Shown here in pieces: positions 1-6,247 of a DNA stretch of 6,247 nt (positions within the stretch are counted from its first letter, which is position 1; each line of letters begins with the position of its first letter). The position numbers and the translations under genes were made by a program. The stretch covers positions 1 through 6,247 of the forward strand of contig JAGWJK010000278.1 in the NCBI GenBank assembly GCA_028865845.1, read 5' to 3'. The notes beneath the pieces are model-generated. The model saw only the letters and a program-made list of their open reading frames with translations, had not been told where the DNA came from and ran no database searches. Source of the DNA: Rhizobiaceae bacterium. GTDB taxonomy: Bacteria; Pseudomonadota; Alphaproteobacteria; Rhizobiales; Rhizobiaceae.

Positions 1-541
1 GAGCGATGATGATGACGATGCGAAGGAACACGGCAGTCGGCGAGGTCGCGCTTTCGCGGCTCAGACCGATTTTCGAAAGATCGACGGCGCCTAGAACGAT
101 CAGCAGTGGGATCAGCGGAAGCGCGATGATGCAGTCCGTAATGCGCATCAAAAGGTTGTCGATGCGCCCGCCGACATACCCCGCTACAATGCCGACAGCG
201 ACTCCGATCACAGTGGTAACCAGCGTGGCGAGCAGGCCGACGGAAATCGACACGCGGCCGCCGTAGAGGAGCCTCAGCAGAACGTCGCGACCCAGGTCGT
301 CGGTCCCAAGCCAATGCGCGGCCGACGGCCCCTGGAAGCGGATATAGAGATTGGCCGAGTTGTGATGCAGTCCAGTTAGGGCCTCGATCGGCCCCGCAAG
401 TGCGCAGGCGAGTGCAAGCGCCAGGAGGAAGACCAGCGATGCCACGGCGATCCGGTTTCGGCGGAAACGGGCCCAGCGGTGGGTCCACATCGAGGTTGCA
501 CGTGAGCGGATGACGATCTTTTCAGCGGTTGCGGTGCTCAT
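1..541 (-). CDS. dppC: Peptide ABC transporter permease, DppC/OppC type (partial, 3' end beyond left edge)
   Basis: One of two inner-membrane permease subunits of a peptide importer. The reading frame starts at the ATG at 541-539 and stays open for 180 codons to the left window edge, so the C-terminal part, including the EAA loop that docks the ATPase, is missing. The visible part has a basic cytoplasmic N-terminus (RWARFRRNR, residues 23-31) and a first membrane helix at about 31-50, as in the OppC N-terminal domain. The family motif [12 protein letters not shown] follows at residues 76-87, and then hydrophobic helices at about 98-122 and 137-152. The ATG overlaps the stop codon of the preceding permease gene as ATGA (541-538), so translational coupling is likely; I see no well-spaced Shine-Dalgarno sequence of its own. 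The family assignment is secure. The exact substrate (dipeptide, oligopeptide or another small peptide-like compound) cannot be read from the sequence. Confidence 0.95.
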   Translation of the reverse strand, partial: MSTATAEKIVIRSRATSMWTHRWARFRRNRIAVASLVFLLALALACALAGPIEALTGLHHNSANLYIRFQGPSAAHWLGTDDLGRDVLLRLLYGGRVSISVGLLATLVTTVIGVAVGIVAGYVGGRIDNLLMRITDCIIALPLIPLLIVLGAVDLSKIGLSRESATSPTAVFLRIVIIIA

Positions 542-1491
542 TTCAGGACGATCCTTGGGTCAAGCCAAGCATAGGCAAGGTCCGCCAGGAGGCTGGACAG
601 CAGTGTGACAACGGTTGCGAGAAGCAGTCCGACCAAAGCCAGGTTGAAGTCGATGTTAGTGACGGCGTCGTAGATGATCTTGCCCATTCCGAGCATGCCG
701 AAGATGGTCTCGACCACGAGCGCTCCGGAAAACAGGGTACCGAAGCTCATGGCGAGCACCGTCACCAGCGGAATCACCGCATTGCGCATTGCGTGCCGCA
801 CGATCACCGTGGTCTCTGAGAGACCTTTGGCCCGAGCCGTACGAACGAAGTCCGAATTCAGCGTTTCGATCATCGAGGCTCGGACGTATCGCACCAGCGG
901 TCCTACATGGAAGAAAGTGAGCACCGTGACCGGAAGGATCATGTGCAACAACACATCCGAGAGCGGGGCGGCGCCGAGAAGAGGAGTCCCCGATGCCGGC
1001 AGCCAGCCGAGCTTCACGGCGAACACGATGATGAGGATAAGCGCAGTCCAGAAGCCAGGCAGCGATATGCTCGCGAATGAGAACAGGCTGACGATGTTGT
1101 CCGTCCATCCGCCCGGACGCCGTGCAGCGAGCGCTCCGAGGACCATGGCGAGCGGAATGCTGATGACCTGGGTCGCGACAAGAAGCTTGATTGTCTGCAG
1201 CGCGGCCGGACCGAGAATGACAAGCACCGGACGAAAATACATGCTCGAATAGCCAAAGTCGCCGTGCAAGGCCGCATAGAGCCAATGGCCGTAGCGGAGA
1301 TATAGGGGTTGATCGAGTCCATAGAGCGCACGCATCTGCGCGACCATAGCAGGCGTCAATGAGGGGTTGCCTTCGAGCATGGTCTCGACGGGATCTCCCG
1401 GCATCAACCCGATCAGCAGGTACAACAGAAACGACATCACCAGGATGACGATAACGGCCTGCAGGAGGCGTGATACGGTGTATCTCAGCAT
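538..1491 (-). CDS. dppB: Peptide ABC transporter permease, DppB/OppB type
   Basis: Integral membrane permease of 317 residues, a normal length for DppB/OppB, pairing with the DppC-like protein encoded next. It opens with [11 protein letters not shown] and a membrane helix at about 9-30, followed by the conserved PGDP motif at 31-34. Further hydrophobic segments lie at about 98-121, 133-160, 180-199, 238-262 and 283-306. The EAA-type loop that contacts the ATPases is seen at about 201-224 ([20 protein letters not shown]). The frame extends upstream to 1587, but those 32 codons overlap the end of the ATPase gene and have no homology value. The ATG at 1491 has an AAGGA Shine-Dalgarno sequence 8 bases away and matches the usual family start. 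It begins 4 bases after the upstream ATPase stop codon and ends in an ATGA overlap with dppC, which is clear operon structure. The substrate is unknown. Confidence 0.95.
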   Translation of the reverse strand: MLRYTVSRLLQAVIVILVMSFLLYLLIGLMPGDPVETMLEGNPSLTPAMVAQMRALYGLDQPLYLRYGHWLYAALHGDFGYSSMYFRPVLVILGPAALQTIKLLVATQVISIPLAMVLGALAARRPGGWTDNIVSLFSFASISLPGFWTALILIIVFAVKLGWLPASGTPLLGAAPLSDVLLHMILPVTVLTFFHVGPLVRYVRASMIETLNSDFVRTARAKGLSETTVIVRHAMRNAVIPLVTVLAMSFGTLFSGALVVETIFGMLGMGKIIYDAVTNIDFNLALVGLLLATVVTLLSSLLADLAYAWLDPRIVLK

Positions 1492-1495
1492 CGGC

Positions 1496-2440
1496 TCAGT
1501 CCTTGAAATGGCACGCGGAAAGCTGCGCAGAGCGGCCGGGCGCAGGCAGTAGTTCCGGACGTTCTTGTCTGCAGATCGCCTGGGCACGCGGACATCGCGT
1601 GTGGAACACGCAGCCTGATGGCGGCGCTAGCGGCGACGGCATCTCGCCCGTCAGAAGGTTTTCGCGCTTCCTGCGTCCGCGACCAATGCGAGGCACCGCA
1701 TTGAGTAGCGCCTGCGTGTAAGGATGGCTTGGCGTGTCGAACAGCTCGTCGCGCGGTGCCACCTCCATCAGACGACCGAGATAGAGGACCGCGACCCTGT
1801 CGGAGAGGTGTCGGACGACGCCGAGGTCGTGGCTGATGAAAATGAAAGAGATGCCACGCCGCTTCTTGATGTCGTCGAGCAGATTAAGGACCTGGCTCTG
1901 AATGGAGACGTCGAGGGCCGACAACGGCTCGTCCGCGACGATCATCTCCGGTTCGGCGACCAGGGCGCGCGCGATAGCGATACGCTGTCGCTGGCCTCCA
2001 GAAAACTGGTGCGGATAACGGTGCGCCGCCTCGGGAGGAAGACCCACATCGTTCAGCGCCTCGACAGCCTGCACGAGGCGGCGCTCGGACGAAATTCCCG
2101 CAAGGCGGAGCGGCTCGGTCACGATCTGCCAGATGATCATACGCGGATCGAGCGCGGTGAACGGATCCTGAAATATCATTTGGATCGATGGACGTCCCGC
2201 GCTCGGCCGGCATCCGCTGGAGAACTCAACCTCGCCGGAGGTCTGCTTTCGCAAGCCTGCGATAACGTTGCCAAGTGTGCTCTTGCCACTGCCGCTTTCA
2301 CCAACCAAAGAAAGTGTTTCGCCGCGCGCGACCGACAGGCTGACGTCGTTGATGGCCTGAAGCCACATCTTGGGTTTAAGGAATCCGCCGCCGACAGGAA
2401 TGTCGACTGCAATTCGGTCGAGTCTGAGAAGCTCGGTCAT
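1496..2440 (-). CDS. dppF: Peptide ABC transporter ATP-binding protein, DppF/OppF type
   Basis: Cytoplasmic ATPase of 314 residues that powers peptide uptake as a heterodimer with the DppD-like subunit. All nucleotide-binding motifs are present: Walker [10 protein letters not shown] (47-55), Q-loop at Q91 in MIFQDP, signature FSGGQRQR (146-153), Walker B MIVADE (166-171) and the switch histidine H204 in FISHD. The C-terminal oligopeptide-transporter extension carries four cysteines, C277, C283, C290 and C310 (spacing 5, 6 and 19). In the family these can ligate a 4Fe-4S cluster; that is inference here. The ATG at 2440 overlaps the upstream ATPase stop as ATGA and is preceded by an AAGGTGGG Shine-Dalgarno sequence (2451-2444). 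The shorter length and the FSGGQRQR signature fit the F-type rather than the D-type subunit. Fifty-one residues of low-complexity-free antisense reading frame also occur on the other strand, but they carry no domain signal. Confidence 0.95.
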   Translation of the reverse strand: MTELLRLDRIAVDIPVGGGFLKPKMWLQAINDVSLSVARGETLSLVGESGSGKSTLGNVIAGLRKQTSGEVEFSSGCRPSAGRPSIQMIFQDPFTALDPRMIIWQIVTEPLRLAGISSERRLVQAVEALNDVGLPPEAAHRYPHQFSGGQRQRIAIARALVAEPEMIVADEPLSALDVSIQSQVLNLLDDIKKRRGISFIFISHDLGVVRHLSDRVAVLYLGRLMEVAPRDELFDTPSHPYTQALLNAVPRIGRGRRKRENLLTGEMPSPLAPPSGCVFHTRCPRAQAICRQERPELLPAPGRSAQLSACHFKD

Positions 2441-3438
2441 TGTCCCACCTTAAGGCATGCGACGTGGTGGCCGGGCGCGACCTCGACAAGCTGCGGTTCA
2501 ATCTGCCGGCAATGCGCGTCGGCGCGCGGACAGCGAGCCGCAAACCGACATCCGGCGGTCGCGTCAGACGATACGCGACCGGGAATCACGAAAAGACGAT
2601 CCACTCGCTTATCCGGATCCGGAATCGTTGCGATCAGCCCTTGAGTGTAGGGATGTAGCGGTTCATGGAACAGCTTGTCGGCTGGCGCGTATTCCACCGC
2701 TTTGCCAGCGTACATGACCATGATCGAATGAGCGATCTCCGATACCACGGCGAGATTGTGACTGATGAACTGAATGGCCATGTCCGCCTCTTCCTGAAGC
2801 GTGAGCATGAGGTCGAGGATCTGCGCCTGGATTGTGACGTCAAGTGCAGTGGTCGGCTCATCGGCAATCAGCAGCTTCGGCCGACAGGCCAGAGCCATCG
2901 CGATCATCGCGCGCTGGCGCATGCCACCTGAGAGCTGGTGTGGATAGTCGTCGGCGCGCTTGTCCGGCGACGGAATGCCGACGGACGCAATCAGCTCGAT
3001 CGCGCGTTTCCGGGCTGCGACGTGCGCAAGCCCATCGTGCTTGACGAGGACTTCGGCAATCTGCCTTCCGACGGGCATGACCGGGTTCATGGCCGTCATC
3101 GGCTCCTGGAAGATCATAGCGATCTCCCTTCCTCGTACGTCCTGCCACTGACGCTGCGACATCGACGAAAGCTCTCTCCCGTCGAGCGAGAGGGATCCCC
3201 CGACTGAGCCGCCGGAAACGAGACCCAGCAGGCAGAGAGATGTCATTGTCTTGCCGCAGCCGCTTTCGCCAACAATGCCAAGCGTTTCGCCACGTTTGAT
3301 CGCGTAGCTGAGACCTCGAACGATTTCGACCGGCCCGGAGGGACCGGGAAAACTGACCTTGAGATCACGGACCGCCAGCAAGGGCTTGGCGTCCGGAGAC
3401 GGATTCAGCCCGTCGCCGATGGCTTTGGCAGTCTGCAC
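2437..3438 (-). CDS. dppD: Peptide ABC transporter ATP-binding protein, DppD/OppD type
   Basis: First ATPase subunit of the peptide importer, 333 residues from the chosen start. Motifs with that numbering: Walker A GESGCGKT (57-64), Q-loop Q111 in MIFQEP, signature LSGGMRQR (169-176), Walker B LLIADE (189-194) and switch histidine H227 in FISHN. The signature with Met and the TTALD segment after Walker B are typical of DppD/OppD. Four C-terminal cysteines (C297, C303, C310, C328; spacing 5, 6 and 17) match the iron-sulphur-type tail also seen in the partner ATPase. The frame opens at a GTG at 3528 with no Shine-Dalgarno sequence. I prefer the GTG at 3438 because AGGGAGGAAG (3450-3441) lies just upstream with a 5-base spacer after GGAGG, and because the 30 residues removed are Ser/Gly/Pro-rich without family resemblance. 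No ATG start is available before the Walker A region. The gene ends in an ATGA overlap with the next ATPase. Confidence 0.93.
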   Translation of the reverse strand: MQTAKAIGDGLNPSPDAKPLLAVRDLKVSFPGPSGPVEIVRGLSYAIKRGETLGIVGESGCGKTMTSLCLLGLVSGGSVGGSLSLDGRELSSMSQRQWQDVRGREIAMIFQEPMTAMNPVMPVGRQIAEVLVKHDGLAHVAARKRAIELIASVGIPSPDKRADDYPHQLSGGMRQRAMIAMALACRPKLLIADEPTTALDVTIQAQILDLMLTLQEEADMAIQFISHNLAVVSEIAHSIMVMYAGKAVEYAPADKLFHEPLHPYTQGLIATIPDPDKRVDRLFVIPGRVSSDATAGCRFAARCPRADAHCRQIEPQLVEVAPGHHVACLKVGQ

Positions 3439-3440
3439 TT

Positions 3441-3450
3441 CTTCCTCCCT
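3441..3450 (-). promoter_or_regulatory. Strong Shine-Dalgarno sequence that sets the dppD start
   Basis: On the minus strand this reads AGGGAGGAAG, followed by AA and then GTG at 3438-3436. The GGAGG core is 5 bases from the GTG. The alternative GTG at 3528 has the A/T-rich sequence CGATAATTTTAA upstream and no such site, so this element decides the start in favour of 3438. Confidence 0.75.
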
Positions 3451-3490
3451 GGAACTTCCGATGTTCGCCTGCCCCCCGCTTGGCGAATAA

Positions 3491-3520
3491 GCCCGTGGCG
3501 ACGACGCCGACGCCACGAGC
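3491..3520 (-). terminator. Stem-loop between capA-like gene and dppD (weak terminator or processing hairpin)
   Basis: A perfect 7-base inverted repeat, CGTGGCG at 3494-3500 and CGCCACG at 3511-3517, encloses a 10-base loop. It is extended by a GC/GC pair beyond one mismatch (3491-3492 with 3519-3520). It lies 15 bases past the stop codon of the CapA-family gene and about 40 bases before the dppD ribosome-binding site. On the minus strand it is followed by GGCTTATT rather than a run of T, so it is not a classic Rho-independent terminator. It may attenuate read-through or protect transcript ends inside an operon. Confidence 0.35.
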
Positions 3521-3534
3521 CGAAGCACTTAAAA

Positions 3535-4899
3535 TTATCGCAGGTCGATCACGCCAACACCATTGTCGACCGAGATCTTCGTTCCGAATGGCTCGGAAAG
3601 ACGGCGATAACGATCGAGGATCCGGTTTGCGTCGTCGCCCTTCGCGATGAGCGGACGACCCTCAGTGAAGGGATGATCGGCGTTTCCCGTTCGGCGCGTC
3701 TGATTTGCGCTTGACGTCGCGTCGCGTCCCATCTCGACGGGATGAAACAGAACGCGCTTGACTTGATGATCGTCCATTTCAAGCTGGATGATCGCCGAAT
3801 TCCACCAGGTATCCGACGGAGTATCGAGACCCGGATGAAGCGGGTGAGCAGCCGGAGTGAGTGTTCCCAGGCGGTCAACGTCATGTCCCCATGCTTCATA
3901 GCTGTCGTAGGGGATGCGCTGGATGAACTCGGACTGCGCGAAGAAGTTTCCGATGCCGTATATAATCGGCTTACCCTTGTAGATTTCTACGCCGAGCGTC
4001 CGGTGCCAGCCGTGCCCGACATAAATGTCGGCGCCGCCATCGATCGCCGCGTGGGCGAACTGCTGCACGAATTGCGGCGGAAGGTCGCCGCGAGGGCCAT
4101 CGGACACGCTGAAGTGATGGGCGACGATGACGAGATCGGCCATCGACTTTGCCTCGTGAATAGAACGAAGGTTCCGCTCAAGGTCGCGCTTGTTGCAGCG
4201 GCTTATGATCTCGCAATGATCGCCGACGAAGAAGGAATCCGGATCCCCCCACTGCTGAGCGCCCGGAATCTGAATGCCGAACGAGCCGTCGCGGCCGTGC
4301 TTCGGCGCCTTGGCAATGTTCAGTCTCTTCGCGAAGTCCCTCAGGTTCTTCGCAGTCTCTTCGTCCACCATGAACTCGAAATTCAGACGAAGCGGATTGA
4401 CGCCCGGACGCCCCTTTAGGGCGCCTTTCGGCTGGCCCGCCCACATGAAGTGCTGATTTCCAGAGCTGGTGGAGACCAAGGCTACGCGTCCGTTCTTCTT
4501 CTCGACGTAACCCGGCTCGCTGGCAAGCTCCAGATCGGCGCCGGTGCCGGCGGTGGCGATGCCGGCTGCCTTCATATGCCTCTTCGTCGCGAGCAGGCCT
4601 TCTGCACCGAAGTCGAAACTGTGGTTGTGCGCCGTCGACATAATGTCGAAGCCCATCGACTTAAGATCCTTTGCAATCTCCGGATCGGACATCATGAAAC
4701 TGCCGATGCCTTGCCCGCGCGCCGGCCACTTCAGTTCCTCGTAATCCGCAAAATTCATCTCTAGGTGGCCATAAGTGACGTCGGCGTCACGAAGAAGTTC
4801 TCCGACTTTCAGAAACTCCGGTTCGTCGTGCATATGGAATGGTCGACATACCATGCACTCTCCAGCCAACGATACTTTCCAATTACGCGATGATCCCAT
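3535..4899 (-). CDS. CapA-family (PGA_cap) metallophosphatase-fold protein, no membrane anchor
   Basis: Protein of 454 residues resembling the CapA/PgsA family, whose founders take part in poly-gamma-glutamate capsule synthesis; many members are uncharacterised. Visible family blocks: SLAGEC (10-15) in the place of the usual GD first motif, DADVTYGHLE (38-47), STAHNHSFDFG (88-98), VIVAHHFSVSDGP (257-269), ADIYVGHGWHRTLGVEIYKG (290-309) and PIIYGIGNFF (311-320). The His and Asp/Asn residues in these blocks are the likely metal-site residues. No signal peptide or transmembrane helix is visible, unlike membrane-anchored CapA/PgsA, so a cytoplasmic location is inferred. The ATG at 4899 is preferred: GGAGG stands 5 bases upstream. 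The open frame runs back to a TTG at 5136, but that 79-residue extension shows no family similarity and its internal ATGs at 4956 and 4911 lack ribosome-binding sites. The stop codon lies 96 bases before dppD in the same direction. Its reaction and substrate are unknown; the neighbours suggest a peptide or amino-acid polymer. Confidence 0.88.
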   Translation of the reverse strand: MGSSRNWKVSLAGECMVCRPFHMHDEPEFLKVGELLRDADVTYGHLEMNFADYEELKWPARGQGIGSFMMSDPEIAKDLKSMGFDIMSTAHNHSFDFGAEGLLATKRHMKAAGIATAGTGADLELASEPGYVEKKNGRVALVSTSSGNQHFMWAGQPKGALKGRPGVNPLRLNFEFMVDEETAKNLRDFAKRLNIAKAPKHGRDGSFGIQIPGAQQWGDPDSFFVGDHCEIISRCNKRDLERNLRSIHEAKSMADLVIVAHHFSVSDGPRGDLPPQFVQQFAHAAIDGGADIYVGHGWHRTLGVEIYKGKPIIYGIGNFFAQSEFIQRIPYDSYEAWGHDVDRLGTLTPAAHPLHPGLDTPSDTWWNSAIIQLEMDDHQVKRVLFHPVEMGRDATSSANQTRRTGNADHPFTEGRPLIAKGDDANRILDRYRRLSEPFGTKISVDNGVGVIDLR

Positions 4900-4904
4900 C
4901 GATT

Positions 4905-4909
4905 CCTCC
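4905..4909 (-). promoter_or_regulatory. Shine-Dalgarno sequence that sets the capA-like start
   Basis: GGAGG on the minus strand, followed by AATCG and then ATG at 4899-4897. It lies within the first codons of a competing start (ATG at 4911, reading ATGGAGGAATCG), which itself has no ribosome-binding site. This supports the shorter, 454-residue protein. Confidence 0.7.
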
Positions 4910-5300
4910 ATGCCAGCAGATCGCGCGCTGTTCGCCCGAAACTGCTGCGCCGTCATGCGCCGGCGATTGCAAATTTGACTTTTCGCGACCTCGTATTGAT
5001 TTCCCGTCGCAAGAAAGAAATTACCATCGGAGAAAGCTATTACTAGGTTTCGGGCTTTGCTTTCAGATATGCCATTTTGATATGACGGATGCGCGCGAAG
5101 ATCATGGTGTCCGAGTTTTTGCCGAACCCCCGTCAACCATAAACGCTATAATTGCAGCAGAGTGTTACTTCACCGTCGAATCCATCAGCGACAAGCCGTT
5201 ACGGACCACTGCCGATCACGAAACGATCGATCCGGCGGGGATTCGTGCCGGTGCCGGTGCCTTCAAATTCGCGCGGGAGAGTACCTTTGTCGACACAGCG

Positions 5301-5327
5301 CGATCGATCCAATAAATGGTTCGATCG
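5301..5327. repeat. Imperfect 10-base inverted repeat in the intergenic region
   Basis: CGATCGATCC (5301-5310) and GGTTCGATCG (5318-5327) are inverted copies with one mismatch, separated by the A/T-rich 7-base spacer AATAAAT. The left arm recurs exactly at 5224-5233. The form suits a dimeric regulator operator or an RNA hairpin. No T-run follows on either strand, so it is not a typical terminator. Function is not established. Confidence 0.4.
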
Positions 5328-5541
5328 GTCTACTTCTGGGATCGTGGGCGCCTTTAAAATCAGCTCGATTTCGGAATTTTCGCCGAGATGGAGCAACATG
5401 GCTCCGTGACTACGCTGCCTTTTTGCATCCAAATGCTAGCCACAGAACCGAAGAGGACATGCTTATTTCCGTCGGAGCCGACTTAGAGCTGTGAATTCAA
5501 CTCATATACGCCGACTACAACTACATCAGCGAGTGGCATGC

Positions 5542-5570
5542 GCACCCTAGTCTGCCGAGACTCCCGGTGC
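5542..5570 (-). terminator. Stem-loop just past the nucleosidase stop codon
   Basis: GCACC (5542-5546) pairs with GGTGC (5566-5570), and AGTCT (5549-5553) pairs with AGACT (5558-5562) around a GCCG tetraloop, with a small 2/3-base internal loop between the stems. It begins 15 bases after the minus-strand stop at 5586, a usual place for a transcript end. No T-run follows on the minus strand, so it is at best a weak or Rho-assisted terminator. Confidence 0.3.
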
Positions 5571-5585
5571 TTGCAGATCACGCGG

Positions 5586-6247
5586 TCAGCGAGCGTTCCG
5601 CACCTGGCCTTGCAAATTGGATTGCTGCGCGAAGAACCGCAAGAATTCAATGGTCACGAGCATCGCATTCGTTACCGCCTTCGCCCGGTGGGATCCGTCC
5701 GACGTTACGTCAAGGTTGGATTTGCCGGCTGCGTAGTCGCTTATCCCTCTGATGGCAAAACCAGGCACCTTGACGCGGCGCGTTTTGTTCAAGAAATCGA
5801 TGGCTTTGAAGAAGCCATATGTCTCCATATCCACCGCATGGATGCCCGAGTTGCCCCAAGTACATCTTTGCGTGTACTCGCTTGGCTTGTTCATCTTGTA
5901 GAAATCGAGATGACTGTTCTCGTTCTTCCAGCGAAGATACTCGGCGTATTTGTCTGAGTCGACCACCCAGTGCGACCCGAGGATTGTGCCTCGTACCAAA
6001 TTGCCGTCTTTTAACAAAATTTTTTCAGCAGAGCTTGGATCCTGCCTAAAATCTAAAAATAGATCCAAGTCCGGCGAAAACTCGCTCAAGATGATGTGCT
6101 CACGCAGATAACGTAGATACATGTTATCGAGCGTGTCCCGCGAATCAATTTGGTACTCGTCTTCCTTGCGGGGACCAACGACACCCGATTTGTCGATGCG
6201 GATGACCTTGTCTTTCGCCGTAAATTCGCCGAGTTTGTCGGGCGCGT
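5586..6247 (-). CDS. Nucleoside phosphorylase/nucleosidase-fold protein (PNP_UDP_1-like), C-terminal part; 5' end beyond right edge
   Basis: The frame is open to the right window edge and gives the last 219 residues of a longer protein; an internal ATG at 6122 is not a credible start because coding-like sequence continues upstream. Two blocks place it in the purine nucleoside phosphorylase/MTA-SAH nucleosidase superfamily. HAVDMETYGFF (visible residues 136-145) corresponds to the VEME ribose-binding motif of MTA/SAH nucleosidase. IRGISDYAAGK (165-175) corresponds to the motif with the catalytic aspartate (D170 here). VRGTILGSHWVV (83-94) fits the substrate-pocket strand before them, and the helix LVTIEFLRFF (195-204) is the usual end of the fold. 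About 43 residues separate the GS and VDME blocks, longer than in bacterial MTA/SAH nucleosidase. The sequence is richer in Lys and Asn and in A/T than the transporter genes. The protein could act in nucleoside or nucleotide salvage, or be a nucleotide-cleaving effector of a defence system; the visible part cannot decide. Confidence 0.8.
   Translation of the reverse strand, partial: APDKLGEFTAKDKVIRIDKSGVVGPRKEDEYQIDSRDTLDNMYLRYLREHIILSEFSPDLDLFLDFRQDPSSAEKILLKDGNLVRGTILGSHWVVDSDKYAEYLRWKNENSHLDFYKMNKPSEYTQRCTWGNSGIHAVDMETYGFFKAIDFLNKTRRVKVPGFAIRGISDYAAGKSNLDVTSDGSHRAKAVTNAMLVTIEFLRFFAQQSNLQGQVRNAR

Larger units (their letters stand above)
4900..5585. other. Intergenic stretch of about 690 bases without a supported gene
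   Basis: This lies between the nucleosidase stop and the start of the CapA-family gene. Short frames exist on both strands, for example a TTG-started 77-codon frame at 5432-5199 (minus) and a 110-codon frame at 5162-5494 (plus). None has a ribosome-binding site, clean codon bias or recognisable motif. The stretch at about 4970-5160 is A/T-richer than the genes and would be the natural place for a minus-strand promoter for the capA-dpp operon, but I could not find a convincing -35/-10 pair. It also holds a 10-base dyad (5301-5327), a stem-loop (5542-5570), a GTGCCG triplet repeat (about 5246-5262) and two exact copies of CGATCGATCC (5224-5233 and 5301-5310). Confidence 0.6.

Noticed and set aside
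1492..1587. A 32-codon N-terminal extension of the DppB-like permease.
   Set aside because: It overlaps the end of the upstream ATPase gene, whereas the ATG at 1491 has an AAGGA site 8 bases away and matches the normal DppB N-terminus.
1724..2644. A 306-codon open frame on the plus strand opposite the two ATPase genes.
   Set aside because: It is a mirror of the codon structure of well-supported ATPase genes in G+C-rich DNA; its translation is rich in Arg and Asp with no recognisable domain.
3742..4419. A 225-codon plus-strand frame opposite the CapA-family gene.
   Set aside because: Antisense shadow of a gene with clear family motifs; no ribosome-binding site or domain of its own was seen.
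4900..5136. A 79-residue N-terminal extension of the CapA-family protein from a TTG at 5136.
   Set aside because: No Shine-Dalgarno sequence at the TTG or at the internal ATGs at 4956 and 4911, no family similarity, and a strong GGAGG directly before the ATG at 4899.
5131..5136. TTGACG on the minus strand, a possible -35 box for the capA-dpp operon.
   Set aside because: At 16-18 bases spacing the sequence reads around CGGACA, which is not a -10 box.
5147..5152. An exact TATAAT on the plus strand, a possible promoter -10 box.
   Set aside because: No -35-like hexamer lies 16-18 bases upstream, and no plus-strand gene follows.
5199..5432. A 77-codon minus-strand frame starting with TTG in the intergenic stretch.
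   Set aside because: Codon third positions are only slightly G/C-biased (about 56% by hand), no ribosome-binding site was seen, and the product has no recognisable motif. It could be a gene remnant but is not supported as a gene.

Overview
The window is about 60% G+C across most of its length. It looks like chromosome or large-replicon DNA from a proteobacterium, most plausibly a soil or rhizosphere alphaproteobacterium. That placement rests only on composition, on the peptide-transporter operon style and on general resemblance of the proteins. No RNA gene or other marker in the window fixes the taxon. All genes I can support lie on the minus strand, so transcription runs from high to low coordinates.

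From right to left the layout is as follows. (1) At 6247-5586 is the C-terminal part of a nucleoside phosphorylase/nucleosidase-fold protein, cut by the window edge. Its DNA is poorer in G+C (about 49% by hand count over 5941-6240). (2) At 5585-4900 is a roughly 690-base stretch with no gene I can support. It holds small dyads and repeated CGATCGATCC words. (3) At 4899-3535 is a CapA-family (poly-gamma-glutamate capsule protein-like) metallophosphatase-fold protein with no membrane anchor or signal peptide. (4) At 3438-1496 are two oligopeptide/dipeptide-type ABC ATPases (DppD-like, then DppF-like). (5) At 1491-1 are two permeases (DppB-like, then DppC-like), the last cut by the left edge.

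The four transporter genes are tightly packed: a 4-base ATGA overlap, a 4-base gap, then another ATGA overlap. They clearly form one operon for ATP-driven peptide uptake. The CapA-family gene sits 96 bases upstream of the first ATPase in the same direction and is probably its operon leader. No periplasmic substrate-binding protein is in view; it would be expected beyond the left edge or elsewhere. The CapA-peptide importer link is the main biological point of interest. The truncated nucleosidase is the second, because enzymes of this fold occur both in nucleotide salvage and as effectors of phage defence, and the deciding N-terminal part and neighbours lie outside the window.
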